Source of the DNA: Serripes groenlandicus
Taxonomy: Eukaryota > Mollusca > Bivalvia > Cardiida > Cardiidae
DNA: 64,000 nucleotides
Direction: 5' to 3'
Assembly: GCA_031761405.1 (NCBI GenBank)
Contig: JASEVX010000001.1
Location: forward strand, 41,034,699 to 41,098,698
Both the position numbers and the translations under genes were made by a program. The notes under the pieces were generated by a model, which was given only the letters and a program-made list of their open reading frames with translations, searched no databases and had not been told where the DNA came from. Below are positions 46,128 to 56,448 of the stretch, piece by piece; position 1 is the stretch's first letter; each line of letters opens with the position of its first letter.

Positions 46128-46473
46128 CAGGGGCGTAGCTTGGCAATAATCAATGTGTAGGCCGTCTCGTGAGAAAATCAACATTGTGGACTCTGCGTAA
46201 AGTATCTAAGATAGGATCAGCCTAAGGATGCCACACAGGTCTACCCGGATAGACACTTTTCGCCTCCTGTGGATTTTCTGTTTCAGGAATCACTACTCTA
46301 TACATCTATCCCCCTAAGACGGAATGTGTCGGCCGGACCAGTCTGCGCGGACAGCGCAGGCTGATCTGGTCGATACATTACGCAGATGTCTATCAGATGT
46401 CTGCATTTTGGGGCATTTTGAGAAAAAATATGTAGGCACGTGCTTACAGTGCCTAAAGGGAGCTACGCCCTTG
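46128..46473. mobile_element. hAT-like chimeric MITE, copy 2 (346 bp)
   Basis: CAGGGGCGTAGCT at the left and AGCTACGCCCTTG at the right, flanked by TTAGG on both sides (46123-46127 and 46474-46478). The paralogous empty site at about 44960 and 45752 reads 'cattaggtgaaccc' with one TTAGG. Inside is the same family B MITE segment, joined at 'gtgtaggccgtctcgtgaga' and 'attacgcagatgtctatc' as in copy 1. Confidence 0.85.
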
Positions 46474-46526
46474 TTAGGTGAACCCAAATGACGTCATTCC
46501 GCAAAGGCATGATTACATCGGGTATG

Positions 46527-46695
46527 ACCTATTCCCACATACAACAACACTGCAGCAGACGACTTTGAGAGCATCTAAACAAACGAATGAAATGTCTCTG
46601 TAAATGAATGTTATATCACTAAAAGAAGGTGTTTTCAAACAAAAAGGCGACTGCTGCAGAAGCGTCAGAAGGCGTCGGTATGCGGGAAAGGGATA
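46527..46695. mobile_element. Hairpin MITE family A, short copy
   Basis: 'acctattcccacatacaaca', 'gcagcagacgacttt', and the right end 'gcgactgctgcagaagcgtc' with 'gcgggaaagggataa'. The central hairpin is deleted. Confidence 0.65.
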
Positions 46696-46849
46696 ATATG
46701 CATGTACGTCATGTACATTTTTGCGTGAGAAGGTTACAGCCATGTACAAGCATTTTCCATTAACATTGCAAAGGAAAAAAATCCTTTAGTTGTACAATCT
46801 ATAGACGGGAATTGCCTAAGTGCCCCATCTAAAGACAAAGTGTCACGAT

Positions 46850-47072
46850 ATGGGCCGAACCAGGAATAAAACCAACACTGTGGACTCTGCGTTAAGTATC
46901 GACGCGGATAAGCCTAACCATGTCGCGCAGTCTAACCTGGACAGACACTTTTCGTCTCCTGTGTATTTTCTGTTTCAGGAATCATTATTTCTTTATACCT
47001 CTATACCCCTAAGACGGAATGTGTCGACCCGGATTAGCCGCCTAATGTTGGTTTTCTCGCGGAACGGCTCAT
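46850..47072. mobile_element. 'gagccgt' MITE (family B), internally deleted
   Basis: Begins ATGGGCCGAACCAGGAA and ends TCTCGCGGAACGGCTCAT. The middle to right part is shortened ('gtgtcgacccggattagccg' joins 'cctaatgttggttttctcgc'). The 148-codon frame from 46820 crosses it and is an artefact. Confidence 0.7.
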
Positions 47073-47284
47073 ATAGAGACACACATGCTCGAGGTATTTA
47101 CTGGGAATCAGAACAAAATAACCAAGGCCTGCACATTTTACTGACATCTTATAAATTATTACAGAATCTGTACCCTTATCCCCATGAATTTCTGCAGCCG
47201 GTAAGGATATCTCTAATTCAAGTTATACATGTTCGTTTGTTTATGTTAGTCCTTACTAGATATTGATGTATAAGATGAGAACAT

Positions 47285-47662
47285 TTGAGCCGTTGTATGA
47301 GAACACCAACACTATGGACTCTGCGTAATATATCGATCCAAATCAGTCTGCTTAGTCCGCACAGGCTATTCCGCGCCGACACATTCTATTCCGTCTCAGG
47401 GGGATAGAGGTATGAAGTAAAGATTCATGAACCAGGAAACCCACAGAGAGGCGAAAAGTGTCTGTCCGGAGAAGCCAACGCTGATCCGGGTCGATACTTT
47501 ACGCAGAGTCCATAATGGTGGTTTACTCGCGGTACGGCTCATATCATCTGCGTAATGTATCGACCAGATCAGCCTGCGCTGTCCGCGCAGACTGATCCGG
47601 CCGACACATTCCGTCTTAGAGGGAAAGATGTATAGAGTAGTGATTCCTGAAACAGAAAAGGA
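47285..47662. mobile_element. Family B MITE plus truncated second unit
   Basis: The first unit runs from TTGAGCCGTTGTATGAG to TCGCGGTACGGCTCAT (about 47542). The second starts 'catctgcgtaatgtatcgac' and stops after 'gattcctgaaacagaaaagg' without a right end. Confidence 0.7.
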
Positions 47663-47895
47663 GGAGTAAATATTACTAAAAGTGGCATACAGCGGGACAA
47701 GGGTTATCTAATGTATCAACTTTACCGAACAGATAAATTTCCTTTTCTTTGAATTATAACGTATAGATGAATTCGTATCAGTTAACATTAATGAAGTGAT
47801 ATGAAATTTCTATAAAGATTTGCAAAAACGGTTTTGTCTGTCATGTCATGGTTTAAAATGTGAATATCGACTCTAGAATCTTGAATGTTGACTTA
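47663..47895. other. No recognised feature
   Basis: AT-rich spacer. Confidence 0.4.
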
Positions 47896-48090
47896 TCCTT
47901 TCCCACATGCAATAAACTTTCTGCACGAAATTATCTAGGAAATATATGGAAGGTACACCTATATTTAACGAAAGTATGGTCTTATTATAAATATAGAAAT
48001 CATTGTGGCCATACGAGACATTGTACGTTCAAATCAATTTCTCACTTTTCCACTATGTTTTCAAAAGTAGTCCTTATGTTAATTCGTCAA
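47896..48090. mobile_element. Hairpin MITE family A, decayed
   Basis: 'cctttcccacatgcaataaa', 'aatcattgtggccatacgag', 'caatttctcacttttccact', 'atgttttcaaaagtagtcct'. The 106-codon frame at 47860-48180 lies on it. Confidence 0.5.
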
Positions 48091-48424
48091 AATACATCAC
48101 ATAATGAAAAGAGGTTCAAACTTTTAACAGTTTTTCCTCGGAGATCGTTCGATTTTCTTTCTTCAGGATCTTCATTCTAAACATACAAGTTTGTATAACG
48201 TTGCACGTAAATCGAATACTGCGCATAAGTAGCAGTTTGTAATTGTTTTGTTTTCATTTCTAAATATTGTTTTCTAACCTTTTACATATGAATTAACATA
48301 TCTAGGCTTTATATAGTTCCATCAGATCTTTGTATGAAGAAGGGTCGTTTGTTATTATCAGTTTATTGTTGACTGCTACGTTTATTTCTGGGCCTGGTTT
48401 TCTAGACTATTTAAATATATCATT

Positions 48425-48615
48425 GTTGTTCATCAATAACAAATCTGAAACCGACTTCTTTTAAGATATCTAGACACAAACAGGGAAACTCTCTATAAAT
48501 GAAAGGGTATGTTTTAAGACAGTTTAAAACATTGTTGCAAAAGAGAAACTTGCTCATTTCTAAAGTCGTCCGATGCAGAGGCGTCTAAAAGCGTTCATAT
48601 GTGGGAAAGGATAAA
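48425..48615. mobile_element. Hairpin MITE family A, decayed
   Basis: 'aactctctataaatgaaagg', 'cattgttgcaaaagagaaac', 'taaagtcgtccgatgcagag', 'tatgtgggaaagga'. Confidence 0.5.
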
Positions 48616-48984
48616 CACGTTTATATCTCGTACATTTCCGACAGATGATGTATTCGACATATTAAGTCCAAACACAGCATTGCTTACCGAGAAACCAATC
48701 CCAAAATACAACAAGACGAATTCCAATACGTATAGGTAAACAAACAATCGCGATGAATGTAAATTTAAGGAGTGAATAGAGTTAAAAATAACTATGTCTT
48801 CTAAAGTCGCCGGCTACAGATGCGTTAACATGTGAGAAAGAGGTAAAAGGTGTCATATTATGATTTTCATTTTCTATCAGAACCTTAATATATTACATTT
48901 CTATATAGGCGGATTGTAAACACTATGGGGAGGCTGTGCGAATGTAAACACTTACCTTGATCTTCACTGTTCGCAGAATTAACT
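48616..48984. other. No gene
   Basis: Contains another family A scrap ('taaagtcgccggctacagat' near 48797) and a family E scrap ('gatcttcactgttcgcagaa' near 48960) next to the LINE tail. Confidence 0.4.
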
Positions 48985-49390
48985 CACAAACTCAAACTTA
49001 ACTTTATTAGAAATCGGCATAAAAACATGCCTTTGGCCATTTACAAACAACTTTAAGTGAAATATGGCAAAGACACACAGCAATATACATTCATGTACAA
49101 TAGCAAAAGTAGGCAATACATATTAATATACATGCAATATAACTATCAAACTATCGTTAAGGATTATTAAAGTATTCATTTTGTTCAATATACAATTTTC
49201 TAATTTTGAAAGCTTCTTTAATAAATGTTGCTAATTTAATTTGTACCTTTTTCCTATCATTCTTCATAAGAGATATAAATTTGTTTAAAGAAGGCCAACA
49301 TGTAAAGTATCTAGGAAGTAATTGATTTCTAATGTCAATATATTTCGGACACACAAGTAAAAACAGACCTAACATCGCAACAAGCGGTTC
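48985..49390 (-). pseudogene. 5'-truncated non-LTR retrotransposon (LINE), 3' end
   Basis: Read on the minus strand, 72 codons (49375 to 49157) begin MLGLFLLVCPKYIDIRNQLL and continue 'RYFTCWPSLNKFISLM'. 'HFLLvCPkY..lR...lp.yy...ps..kf..lm' is the pattern I know from the extreme C-terminus of LINE ORF2 proteins, after the reverse transcriptase domain. About 150 bases of 3' untranslated sequence follow, ending with 'tttctaataaagttaagttt' and 'gagtttgtgagtt', an AATAAA-like signal near a short tail repeat. Everything upstream, including endonuclease and reverse transcriptase, is missing. This is the usual result of incomplete reverse transcription. The clade is not resolved. Confidence 0.65.
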
Positions 49391-49552
49391 ATATCGTGAA
49401 CGTAAATAGCTATCCGGCCTCCAACTGATTTATTATTTAATAAAAGGTGTAATTATGTGTTTGCAGGATGGAAAATACATCAATTGAATCACGGCAGACA
49501 AAATCAACATTTAGAAGTATTAAGATTACCAGCGATTAAATCGCTTTTGATT
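49391..49552. other. No recognised feature
   Basis: Spacer between the LINE tail and the SINE. Confidence 0.4.
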
Positions 49553-49845
49553 GATTTGGGTTTAACGCCGTATTGAATATTTTGTCAGTCATATCACGGC
49601 GACCAGTTCACATACTCATGCGTTTCCTGGCTTTCTAATACCAGTACTCAACACAACATACTTTCCAAGCAACTGGCTACTTTTCCACATAGACTGTTAG
49701 CCCATTGGTGAAATACGAATGAAGCTTGTCACAGTGTCTTGTGTCAAACGTCAGAAAGAATATTTGCCGAGCTGGGATTTGAACTCAATCAGGGATTAAC
49801 AGCCCGCGTCGCTATCGACAGAGCTCCTGGGGATTTTAATGCAGC
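49553..49845 (+). mobile_element. SINE-like element, molluscan type
   Basis: 'gggtttaacgccgtattgaa', 'gtcatatcacggcgaccagt', 'cctggctttctaataccagt', 'gaatgaagcttgtcacagtg', 'gtcaaacgtcagaaagaata' and the tRNA-like 'gagctgggatttgaactcaa' with 'cagagctcctgggga' appear in the order I associate with a repeat frequent in mollusc genomes. The body matches 16910-17110. The 3' end reads as a tRNA-like B box and A box on the minus strand. Confidence 0.65.
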
Positions 49846-51735
49846 CTTATACTTAAAATGTATAGGTAAGTAAGTAAGTAATTATTCTATTATAGTGAAA
49901 TGTGTATGTACATCAACAAAACAATAGTACAAAAAGTAATAAACAGGACCCGGCCCCATCGGCCTATAAGTCACTTTCAAAAGAAAACTAATTAAGAAGA
50001 AGAAAAAAATGGAAAACGTGTTGTGTTGGTATCGTTCTACTTCATAACGACACTATTAGATAGGCAGATATGGGCAGTACCATTCGAAAATATCCATTCA
50101 AGAAACTTTATCTCCAAAGGAAAAATAAGGTAAGATATTAAAAGTCATGTAAGTACATTATATATTTGAACCCGTCCATTGGTAAACAGGCAGTTCTGAA
50201 AAGTGTAAGTTCAGATCAACCTATGAATTTGCTCCGTCTTATCAGAATCTACATACGTGTTCTCTTGGTCCGACAGTGCTGAATGCACAGGCCGATCTGG
50301 TCCGAACTAAACATAAGAGCCAACTTATAACGTTTCCCATGAACATATATGAACAGTCGTGTATTTGACATACGATAACGTTATACATGCTTTCTGATTA
50401 ATAGATGTCATTGTGACTAGTGACGTTCGTGTTCAAGCAAAGGTATCCAGTTGGCTATACTGGTGCGAGAGAAACAAGCAAAACATGTAAGGTGAACTCG
50501 GATATAATTGAATCCATTTAAAAATAGATCAGCATTTGAAGGGTTATACCTAGACATTGTGGTTGACTGAGAACGCAATTTCCTGTTGGTAATACGGCCA
50601 TTATCAGTCACGTGACCATGTCAGTGTGTCAGTGAGATTTGCATGAAAGGGGGTGTAAACTAATCTAACTTTTGTCTTTCAAAATGAATATGTTCGGAAT
50701 CATATTCAAAATTTTCATTTATTTTACACACGATGGTTAAATTGGAGAAGGGGAGCATTTTCCTTTGTATAAATATATGATGTATCACTGACAGAATCAT
50801 TCATGAACATGTGACAGAGCAATGTGCATGAAAGGGGTGTTCCTAGTGTAATCACAATGAGGGACATTAGTGATAATTATATTATCTCCCTTGTCAGATA
50901 AAGACCAGGGAAGACCAAATAGTTGGTAGGTCCTTTAAGTTGGAATCCTTTGTCTTTATCGCTATTTCGCAATGAGATATTGCAATTACTCTGTACACAT
51001 TAATCATAAATGTGTTAATTAAAGTGATGATTCAAAAGAGAAAATTTACATAGCAGTGTTTAAATAAAACAAATGTGGAATTACTAATCAATCTAATAAC
51101 AGTTGGCCAAGAAAATGCAATTATAAGTGCACCATCCAGTGCAAAGAAACCAATGATAAAAACCGAGGAAACCAAATGATAGGACCTAGCTAGATGTAGA
51201 GAGTATTAAAGGGAGATAACTGACCGATGTCTCTAATTAAGCCTTTGTAAGAAATATGATCAGTGTCCTGCAAAGGATGTTGCATGGAGTTTTAACGAGA
51301 GGAAATCAGAATCCAATTGGTCAGGATATGACTGATATACTTTTGAAAAGCCATTATTAACTTACTTTAGCTTTTTAAATCATTAACATGAGTGGTTGCC
51401 AGCTTCTCACAATACCAATATTAACCTTTTAGCTAATTTAATACGGATTTCTGGAGTCGTCTGCATTCGAAACATATAAGGAATCCCGGGAAAAATGGCA
51501 GTATAATTTCAATATTGATTTGAAAAAATCCAATGGACAATAGAGAAACTGGTGAAAACGAGCAATTTCTGCTTCATCAACAATAGATGCAAAATTCGTC
51601 TGCTGCAAAGACGTCAAGTGTTGTCTGTTTAAGATAAACAGTTTATGACACGGGCACTTGTCGTCCATATATTTGATAACAGATGCATGTATATGGCCGT
51701 ACTTACAAACACATTTTAAATACCAATCGAGTTCT
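49846..51735. other. No gene; scattered short repeats
   Basis: (AAGT)n of five units near 49866. 'ttgcatgaaagggggtgt' (about 50638) and 'gtgcatgaaaggggtgtt' (about 50824) are a diverged direct pair. 'attatctcccttg' (about 50882) and 'aaagggagataac' (about 51210) are opposite-facing copies of a motif common in bivalve repeats. A family A trace lies at 51450-51640. Short minus frames near 50417 and 51438 have no domain. Confidence 0.4.
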
Positions 51736-51946
51736 TAACTCTTTCAGCGCCGAATTGTTTAAAAATAGACGTCCCATGTTCAAAATCGGGAGTCTCCATT
51801 TTTCTTGTAAAACAAGTTTAGACTATTTGATAACTAACAGGTAAACAATGCTGATTTCAGGTGAGACAGCTCGTTACGATCTGACTCACATAAATCAGTA
51901 TTATTTGCAAAAAAAACAATATTGCCTTTGGCGCTTAAAAAGTTAA
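51736..51946. mobile_element. Hairpin MITE family D, complete copy
   Basis: Ends TTAACTCTTTCAGCGCC and GGCGCTTAAAAAGTTAA are inverted. Central 'gatttcaggtgagacagctc' with 'gatctgactcacataaatca' and flanking 'gtaaacaatgctg' / 'cagtattatttgc'. This gives the family termini that are unclear at 15513 and 16275. Confidence 0.75.
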
Positions 51947-52561
51947 TTTGAAGATTATTTTAAATTTAAAAGAAACTCAATGTCTGTTAAGCTAACCGTT
52001 ATGCTTAAGCTCATCAGAAAGTGTGTTGCCTTGTGAATATAGAACTCGAATGATACTGTTAAGAATATTTGAATACGCGGTCCGAATAAAAAAATATCAG
52101 GGACTCACCTCGTGAATCTAGCTTTAGAAAGCATCTCTAGGCGAAGGTGAACTTAACAGCACGAGCATACACTATTTCCCGCCAGAAAAAAATGCAGACT
52201 GAATAAACATCTATTCGCAAATAAAAATTGTCACATAAAGACACACTATTCTCTGCGCTTAGAGAAAATATCAATCCGTTAAACTCCAACGCCTTCTCCT
52301 ACAAATTCGCTGAAGACATAAGCCGGCCAATATTGTATATTGTCCGTTTCTTTCCCGATACATTATTGTGTAATGTAACCAATGATTTTTACCAAACAAT
52401 TAAGGTTCTCGAGGCGAAATATTATAATACAATACAATCAATACAGTACATTGTTTTAATTGCTATCATGTGTAAACAGTGCAAACGGAAAACTATAAAA
52501 GATATACATAGAATATACGCTAGGTTGAAGGTTGTATTAAGTTCGGGAAAGCTGGCAATAC
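51947..52561. other. No convincing gene
   Basis: A 137-codon plus frame runs 52228-52641. Its last ~25 codons are the MITE at 52564, and the rest shows no motif I recognise, so I do not call it. Confidence 0.4.
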
Positions 52562-52563
52562 TA

Positions 52564-52710
52564 CGGTGGGACAGAGGTGACATTCGCAACACTTTATTTA
52601 TATTGTGGCGACAACTTAGTAACTTGTGGCCCAAAAGATAAAAAGCTGTGGCCGCAAGTTACTTATAAATATATAAATAAAGTGTTGCGGATGTCACCTC
52701 TGTGCCACTG
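52564..52710. mobile_element. 147-bp hairpin MITE, Tc1/mariner-type TA target
   Basis: CGGTGGGACAGAGGTGACAT continues 'tcgcaacactttatttat' and is inverted at the right as 'ataaataaagtgttgcgg' and 'atgtcacctctgtgccactg'. TA flanks both sides (52562-52563, 52711-52712). A second inverted pair, 'aacttagtaacttgtggccc' with 'gtggccgcaagttact', lies inside, so nearly the whole element folds on itself. Confidence 0.8.
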
Positions 52711-53004
52711 TACAATACAGTGTATTCATACACTAAACTAGATATGAAAATAGTTCGTATATAAAGTGTATGTGGCGATTGTGAATATAAATAAAATGCA
52801 TACTCAGTTTCTAATTGTTATTAACATCATATATATATATATACTCAGCAACATTCAAGATTACCCACTCATGTGTAGAAGCCATATCAATTGTGAACAT
52901 ATTTAGTGTTAATCACATGCAGAAATAAAGGGTTTAAGAACTTTGAAGGTAAGAGCATACGAGAAGGAAATGCTAATCGTTTTCAACTTTTCTCAACTAA
53001 TTAT
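52711..53004. other. No recognised feature
   Basis: AT-rich with a short (AT)n run near 52830. Confidence 0.4.
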
Positions 53005-53265
53005 TAGCCGTTCCATGAGAAAACCAACATTATGGTCTCTGCGTAATGTATCGACCAAGATCAGCTTCCACAGTCCGCGCAGAATAATCCGGGTCGACAC
53101 ATTCCGTTTCAGGGGTATAAAGAAATAGAGTAATGATTCCTGAAACAGAAAATCAGCAGGTGGCGAAATGTGTCTGCCCGGGTTAGCCCTGCGCGGCATG
53201 CTTAAGCTGATACGGATCGATACATTACGCAGATTCCACAATGATGGTTTCCTCGTGGTACGATT
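53005..53265. mobile_element. 'gagccgt' MITE (family B), full length
   Basis: Left 'ttagccgttccatgagaaaa', right 'ggtttcctcgtggtacgatt' (a degraded 'cggctc'). Interior 'gtaatgtatcgaccaagatc', 'aacagaaaatcagcaggtgg', 'gcatgcttaagctgatacgg'. Confidence 0.75.
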
Positions 53266-54394
53266 TATTTTACTTTGCCGTCACTGTTATATTTGTAAAT
53301 TATGTAAAGAGGTTTGGAATTTGCTATTATTTTTCATCTTGGAATTTTGTATTATGTATATTACTTAAATAATTTTCTTGATCGAATGCATACTTGAAAA
53401 TGTCTATCGTAGGACAGACGTTTACAGTTGTTCATGTCTTAATACAAAGTTTGATAATATTGATCAAATATTCGTTGCTTTAGTGAAAACTATTTTATTA
53501 ATTCACTGTTCTGTTGTATCCATAGGAGAATTGAATCTGATTACGTCTTATATAAGTTATACAATTACCATATCCCATGATGTTACAGGTAAGATTACTT
53601 TAAACTTGAAAACACCTGAAGAAAATGGTGTGTATCATCATTAATGCCGTTAAGTAAGTCTTCTCTTTCGAATCAAACAAGGCAATCTTTCTTTCAAGGC
53701 AATGATTAGAAATATATTGATACAACCAAGAGATTTAGTACGGGATGAGGTTGTCGTGTGCGTGTTGTTTGCTGCTGGGGATTCTGGGTGAGACATAACA
53801 GTAATGATATTATAAAGACATTTTTTATTTTAAATTTTAGAGATATTGAGACAATAGTATAATCTAATTTCATTTATCATATATCATGTAAACTCACTAT
53901 CGATACGCCATACAATTTTGAATATGATGCAAATTTATCTAAGGAAAGAAATTTGTATAAGGGTCTATGATGCTTGTTTTCCAATCCTATGAACATAACA
54001 TGTATTACATATATACCAATGTACAACTATTTCTCAATAAATATGTTTAAACTAAGTAAGTCTTCTTATGGTATTATACGAAAATAAATATCAAGTGAAA
54101 TTAGATATCAATTATGTTTAGACAAGAATGGCAAAAAGAAAAGAGGAAATCGCCCTGTTTCTCCCATTAAACGTGTTTAAACAGAATGGAAGAAATGTCG
54201 GAATATCTATAAGATTATAATTGTTATGATAGATTGTGTTCGATGAAGAAGTGTTATTCCTTTCTCAACACTTTTACAAATGATCCATTTAGTCCCAGAA
54301 GAGTAAAAGATGGCACATTTTATCTTAAATAATGTAATTACCAAGCTGTTTAGTCACAGGGACTTGCTCCTCTAAAAATAGATATGACCTACTA
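53266..54394. other. No recognised gene
   Basis: About 1.1 kb of AT-rich sequence. The 88-codon frame at 53378-53644 has no recognisable domain. Confidence 0.4.
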
Positions 54395-54560
54395 TGCATA
54401 TTTTTTACAGCAGACGACATTGAAGACATAAAGTAACAACTATGAACAATCTTAATAAATAAAATTAAAATTATTTATATAAGGTTGAATACAAAAGGAG
54501 AACATTCTTATGATGAGCAATGTCCCCTTTTGCCACAATGGTTTCCAATGGTGTCAGATT
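54395..54560. mobile_element. Hairpin MITE family A, decayed
   Basis: 'cagcagacgacattgaagac', 'gttgaatacaaaaggagaac', 'tgatgagcaatgtccccttt', 'tgccacaatggtttccaatg'. Confidence 0.5.
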
Positions 54561-54773
54561 CACAGGCCTAATCCTTTTCACAATGAATTGAAATGCTTCT
54601 TTTATGTTATATTTGAACAGTTAGTTGATATTCTTTATTCTTCTTGCTAAAGGGACTGAATTATCCATATGAGAAAAAAGCGAAAATAAAAAAGAAAATT
54701 GTTAAAAATTGCTATTACCTTCATGTTTTTGCATGTAAGGCATTGAGATTTGCTGACTGATGTACTACAATAT

Positions 54774-55270
54774 CAGTGTGTGTATACCACGTGACTTTGA
54801 CGTCACAAATGCTACGGCGGACAGAAATATTTTACTTCGGTTCAGAAGTAAAAACAAAGGTAACTTTTTTATTTCTTCATCATTTTTAATGAAACATGGC
54901 GCAGTCTACGCCGCTTACAGAGCCCTATCTCCTGTTTTTTAACGGAGTTTGATTAGTGATTTAGTTTCTTCAAACACTTCGATGAACCTTTTCTCAAAAT
55001 GTATTTACATATCTACGACAGCCGGAGCATTATCAAAACTGGATTTTGAGAACAGGTTCGTCGAAGTGTTTGAAAAAACGAGACCACCAACCAAACTCCT
55101 GTAAAAAACCGGAACTAGGACATTGTAAGCGGCGTAGACTGCGCCATGTTTCATTAAAAAGGGTGAAGAAATAAAAACGTTACCATTGTTTTTACATTCT
55201 TATCAAGAGCAATTATTGCTGTCTGGCCATGCAAATATGATGTCAAAAGTCACGTGGTATACACACACTG
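54774..55270. mobile_element. 497-bp palindromic MITE with 5-bp duplication (family F, copy 1)
   Basis: CAGTGTGTGTATACCACGTG at the left is inverted as CACGTGGTATACACACACTG at the right. The arms continue inward for well over 150 bases ('catggcgcagtctacgccgc' against 'gcggcgtagactgcgccatg', and 'caaacacttcgatgaacctt' against 'ggttcgtcgaagtgtttg'). AATAT flanks both sides. No open frame over 60 codons is internal. The ends carry a CACGTG E-box-like hexamer and a TGACGTCA CRE-like octamer. Confidence 0.85.
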
Positions 55271-55327
55271 AATATATGCACACTATTAATATTGCGGAGA
55301 TTTTTCGTTATTTTGCATTGTAAAATC

Positions 55328-55348
55328 TACTGGGTTAGTAACCCAGTA
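55328..55348. repeat. Short perfect palindrome
   Basis: TACTGGGTTA and TAACCCAGTA surround one G. Ten-base arms with a one-base centre; no function assigned. Confidence 0.8.
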
Positions 55349-55504
55349 AATCTAAAAATATCGCTGTATATTTATGATTTATCACGTGATCACTACAACC
55401 GAATTGACAATCTCCTTCGCAGAATTGTCGTTCCTTACACTCACGCATACATGAATGTAATGTACGGAAGCCTATTAGGACCATCTGAGAAAAAAATATA
55501 TCGT

Positions 55505-55875
55505 AAAGTCGTAATAACGCGAAAAAATGCGTTATAATGCGAAAAAAGGCGAAGTAAATGCGAAACAAGGCATAATAACGCAAAGTAAAGGCGTAATAAT
55601 GCGAAGTAATGCGTAATAACGCGAAAAAAAATGCGTATTAACGCTAATAAAAAGCGTTAGCTTAATAACGCGAAAATAAACGCGTAATAACTCGAAATAA
55701 AGGCGTCATAACGCTAAACAAAGGCATGTTAATGCTAATAAAAGACGTTATAACGCGAAAGAAAGGCGTAGTAACGCGAAAATAAAGTCGTAATAACGCG
55801 GAAAAAGGTCGTTATAACGCGGAAAAAAGGCAATAACGCGTTTATTTTCGCGTTATTACGCCTTTATTTTTAAAC
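55505..55875. repeat. Degenerate ~21-bp 'gcgtaataacgcgaaaaaa' repeat
   Basis: Variations of 'gcgtaataacgcgaaataaa' recur irregularly about every 20-22 bases. At 55835-55875 the motif appears inverted ('cgcgtttattttcgcgttat', 'tacgcctttatttt'), closing a potential foldback with the preceding units. Confidence 0.75.
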
Positions 55876-56102
55876 GGTATTTTAAACGGGAAAACACGGA
55901 GCGGACGTTTTTTTAACTGCTTATTTCCTATGGAATAATGAAAAACAAGACTTGTACGACCTTCTACAACATTCCGTTACATATATATTGACGTATTTTA
56001 GATTAATTAGAATAAGTATAAAATATATAACAATTTTGGACCATTATGGTGTTCAGTCCCTTTAAATGTGAACGACTGCCAATTGCTAGTCTTTAAATTA
56101 TA
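55876..56102. other. No recognised feature
   Basis: AT-rich spacer. Confidence 0.4.
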
Positions 56103-56318
56103 TCGAGGGCTTAGCGTTAAACTAAAATTGGTATTTTGTTTTAACAAGATTAATCACCTCGCCATGAATTCATTATAAGCGTTAAATCATTTCTCTTGGT
56201 AAACAATGGAAATTTAGGTGCCATTGCTCGTTCTGAGTAATGGCACCTAAATTTGCATTGTAAGCCAGGGTTTTAAGAATAGGTTTTCAGTTACAACCGT
56301 TTCGCCCCAAGCCCTCGA
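56103..56318. mobile_element. Family C MITE
   Basis: TCGAGGGCTTAGCG at the left and CGCCCCAAGCCCTCGA at the right, flanked by TA on both sides. Central arms 'aatttaggtgccattgctcg' and 'gagtaatggcacctaaattt' form a long hairpin. Part of the right half is deleted. Confidence 0.8.
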
Positions 56319-56448
56319 TATGTTACTAAATATGAGCAGCATTGCCGGGATGTAATACAAAGTTTCACCCTTTTTGCAATGAGGATGTTTTATCCCCCAA
56401 ATATCTCGAATTCCTAAGAAGTCATATGCTGTGTTGTTGTTTTTTAGG

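Larger units (their letters stand above)
44270..46530 (+). repeat. Tandem ~790-bp segmental duplication, 2-3 copies
   Basis: 'taaatggctgcatat' with 'tttcccaaacgtcaaacacc' lies at 44271, 45053 and 45845. 'acagtactacgggttccatt' with 'gtgaacccgaatgacgtcat' lies at 44938 and 45730, a 792-base offset. The third copy has only one 39-bp minisatellite unit and carries the hAT-like insertion at 46128-46473. Copies 1 and 2 each contain a 12-unit array. Confidence 0.85.

Noticed and set aside
47860..48180. 106-codon frame as a small secreted or nuclear protein
   Set aside because: It crosses a decayed family A MITE and shows no signal peptide or domain.
52228..52641. 137-codon plus frame, the longest outside repeats
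   Set aside because: Its C-terminal part is a MITE hairpin, the rest has no recognisable motif, and base composition does not change across it.
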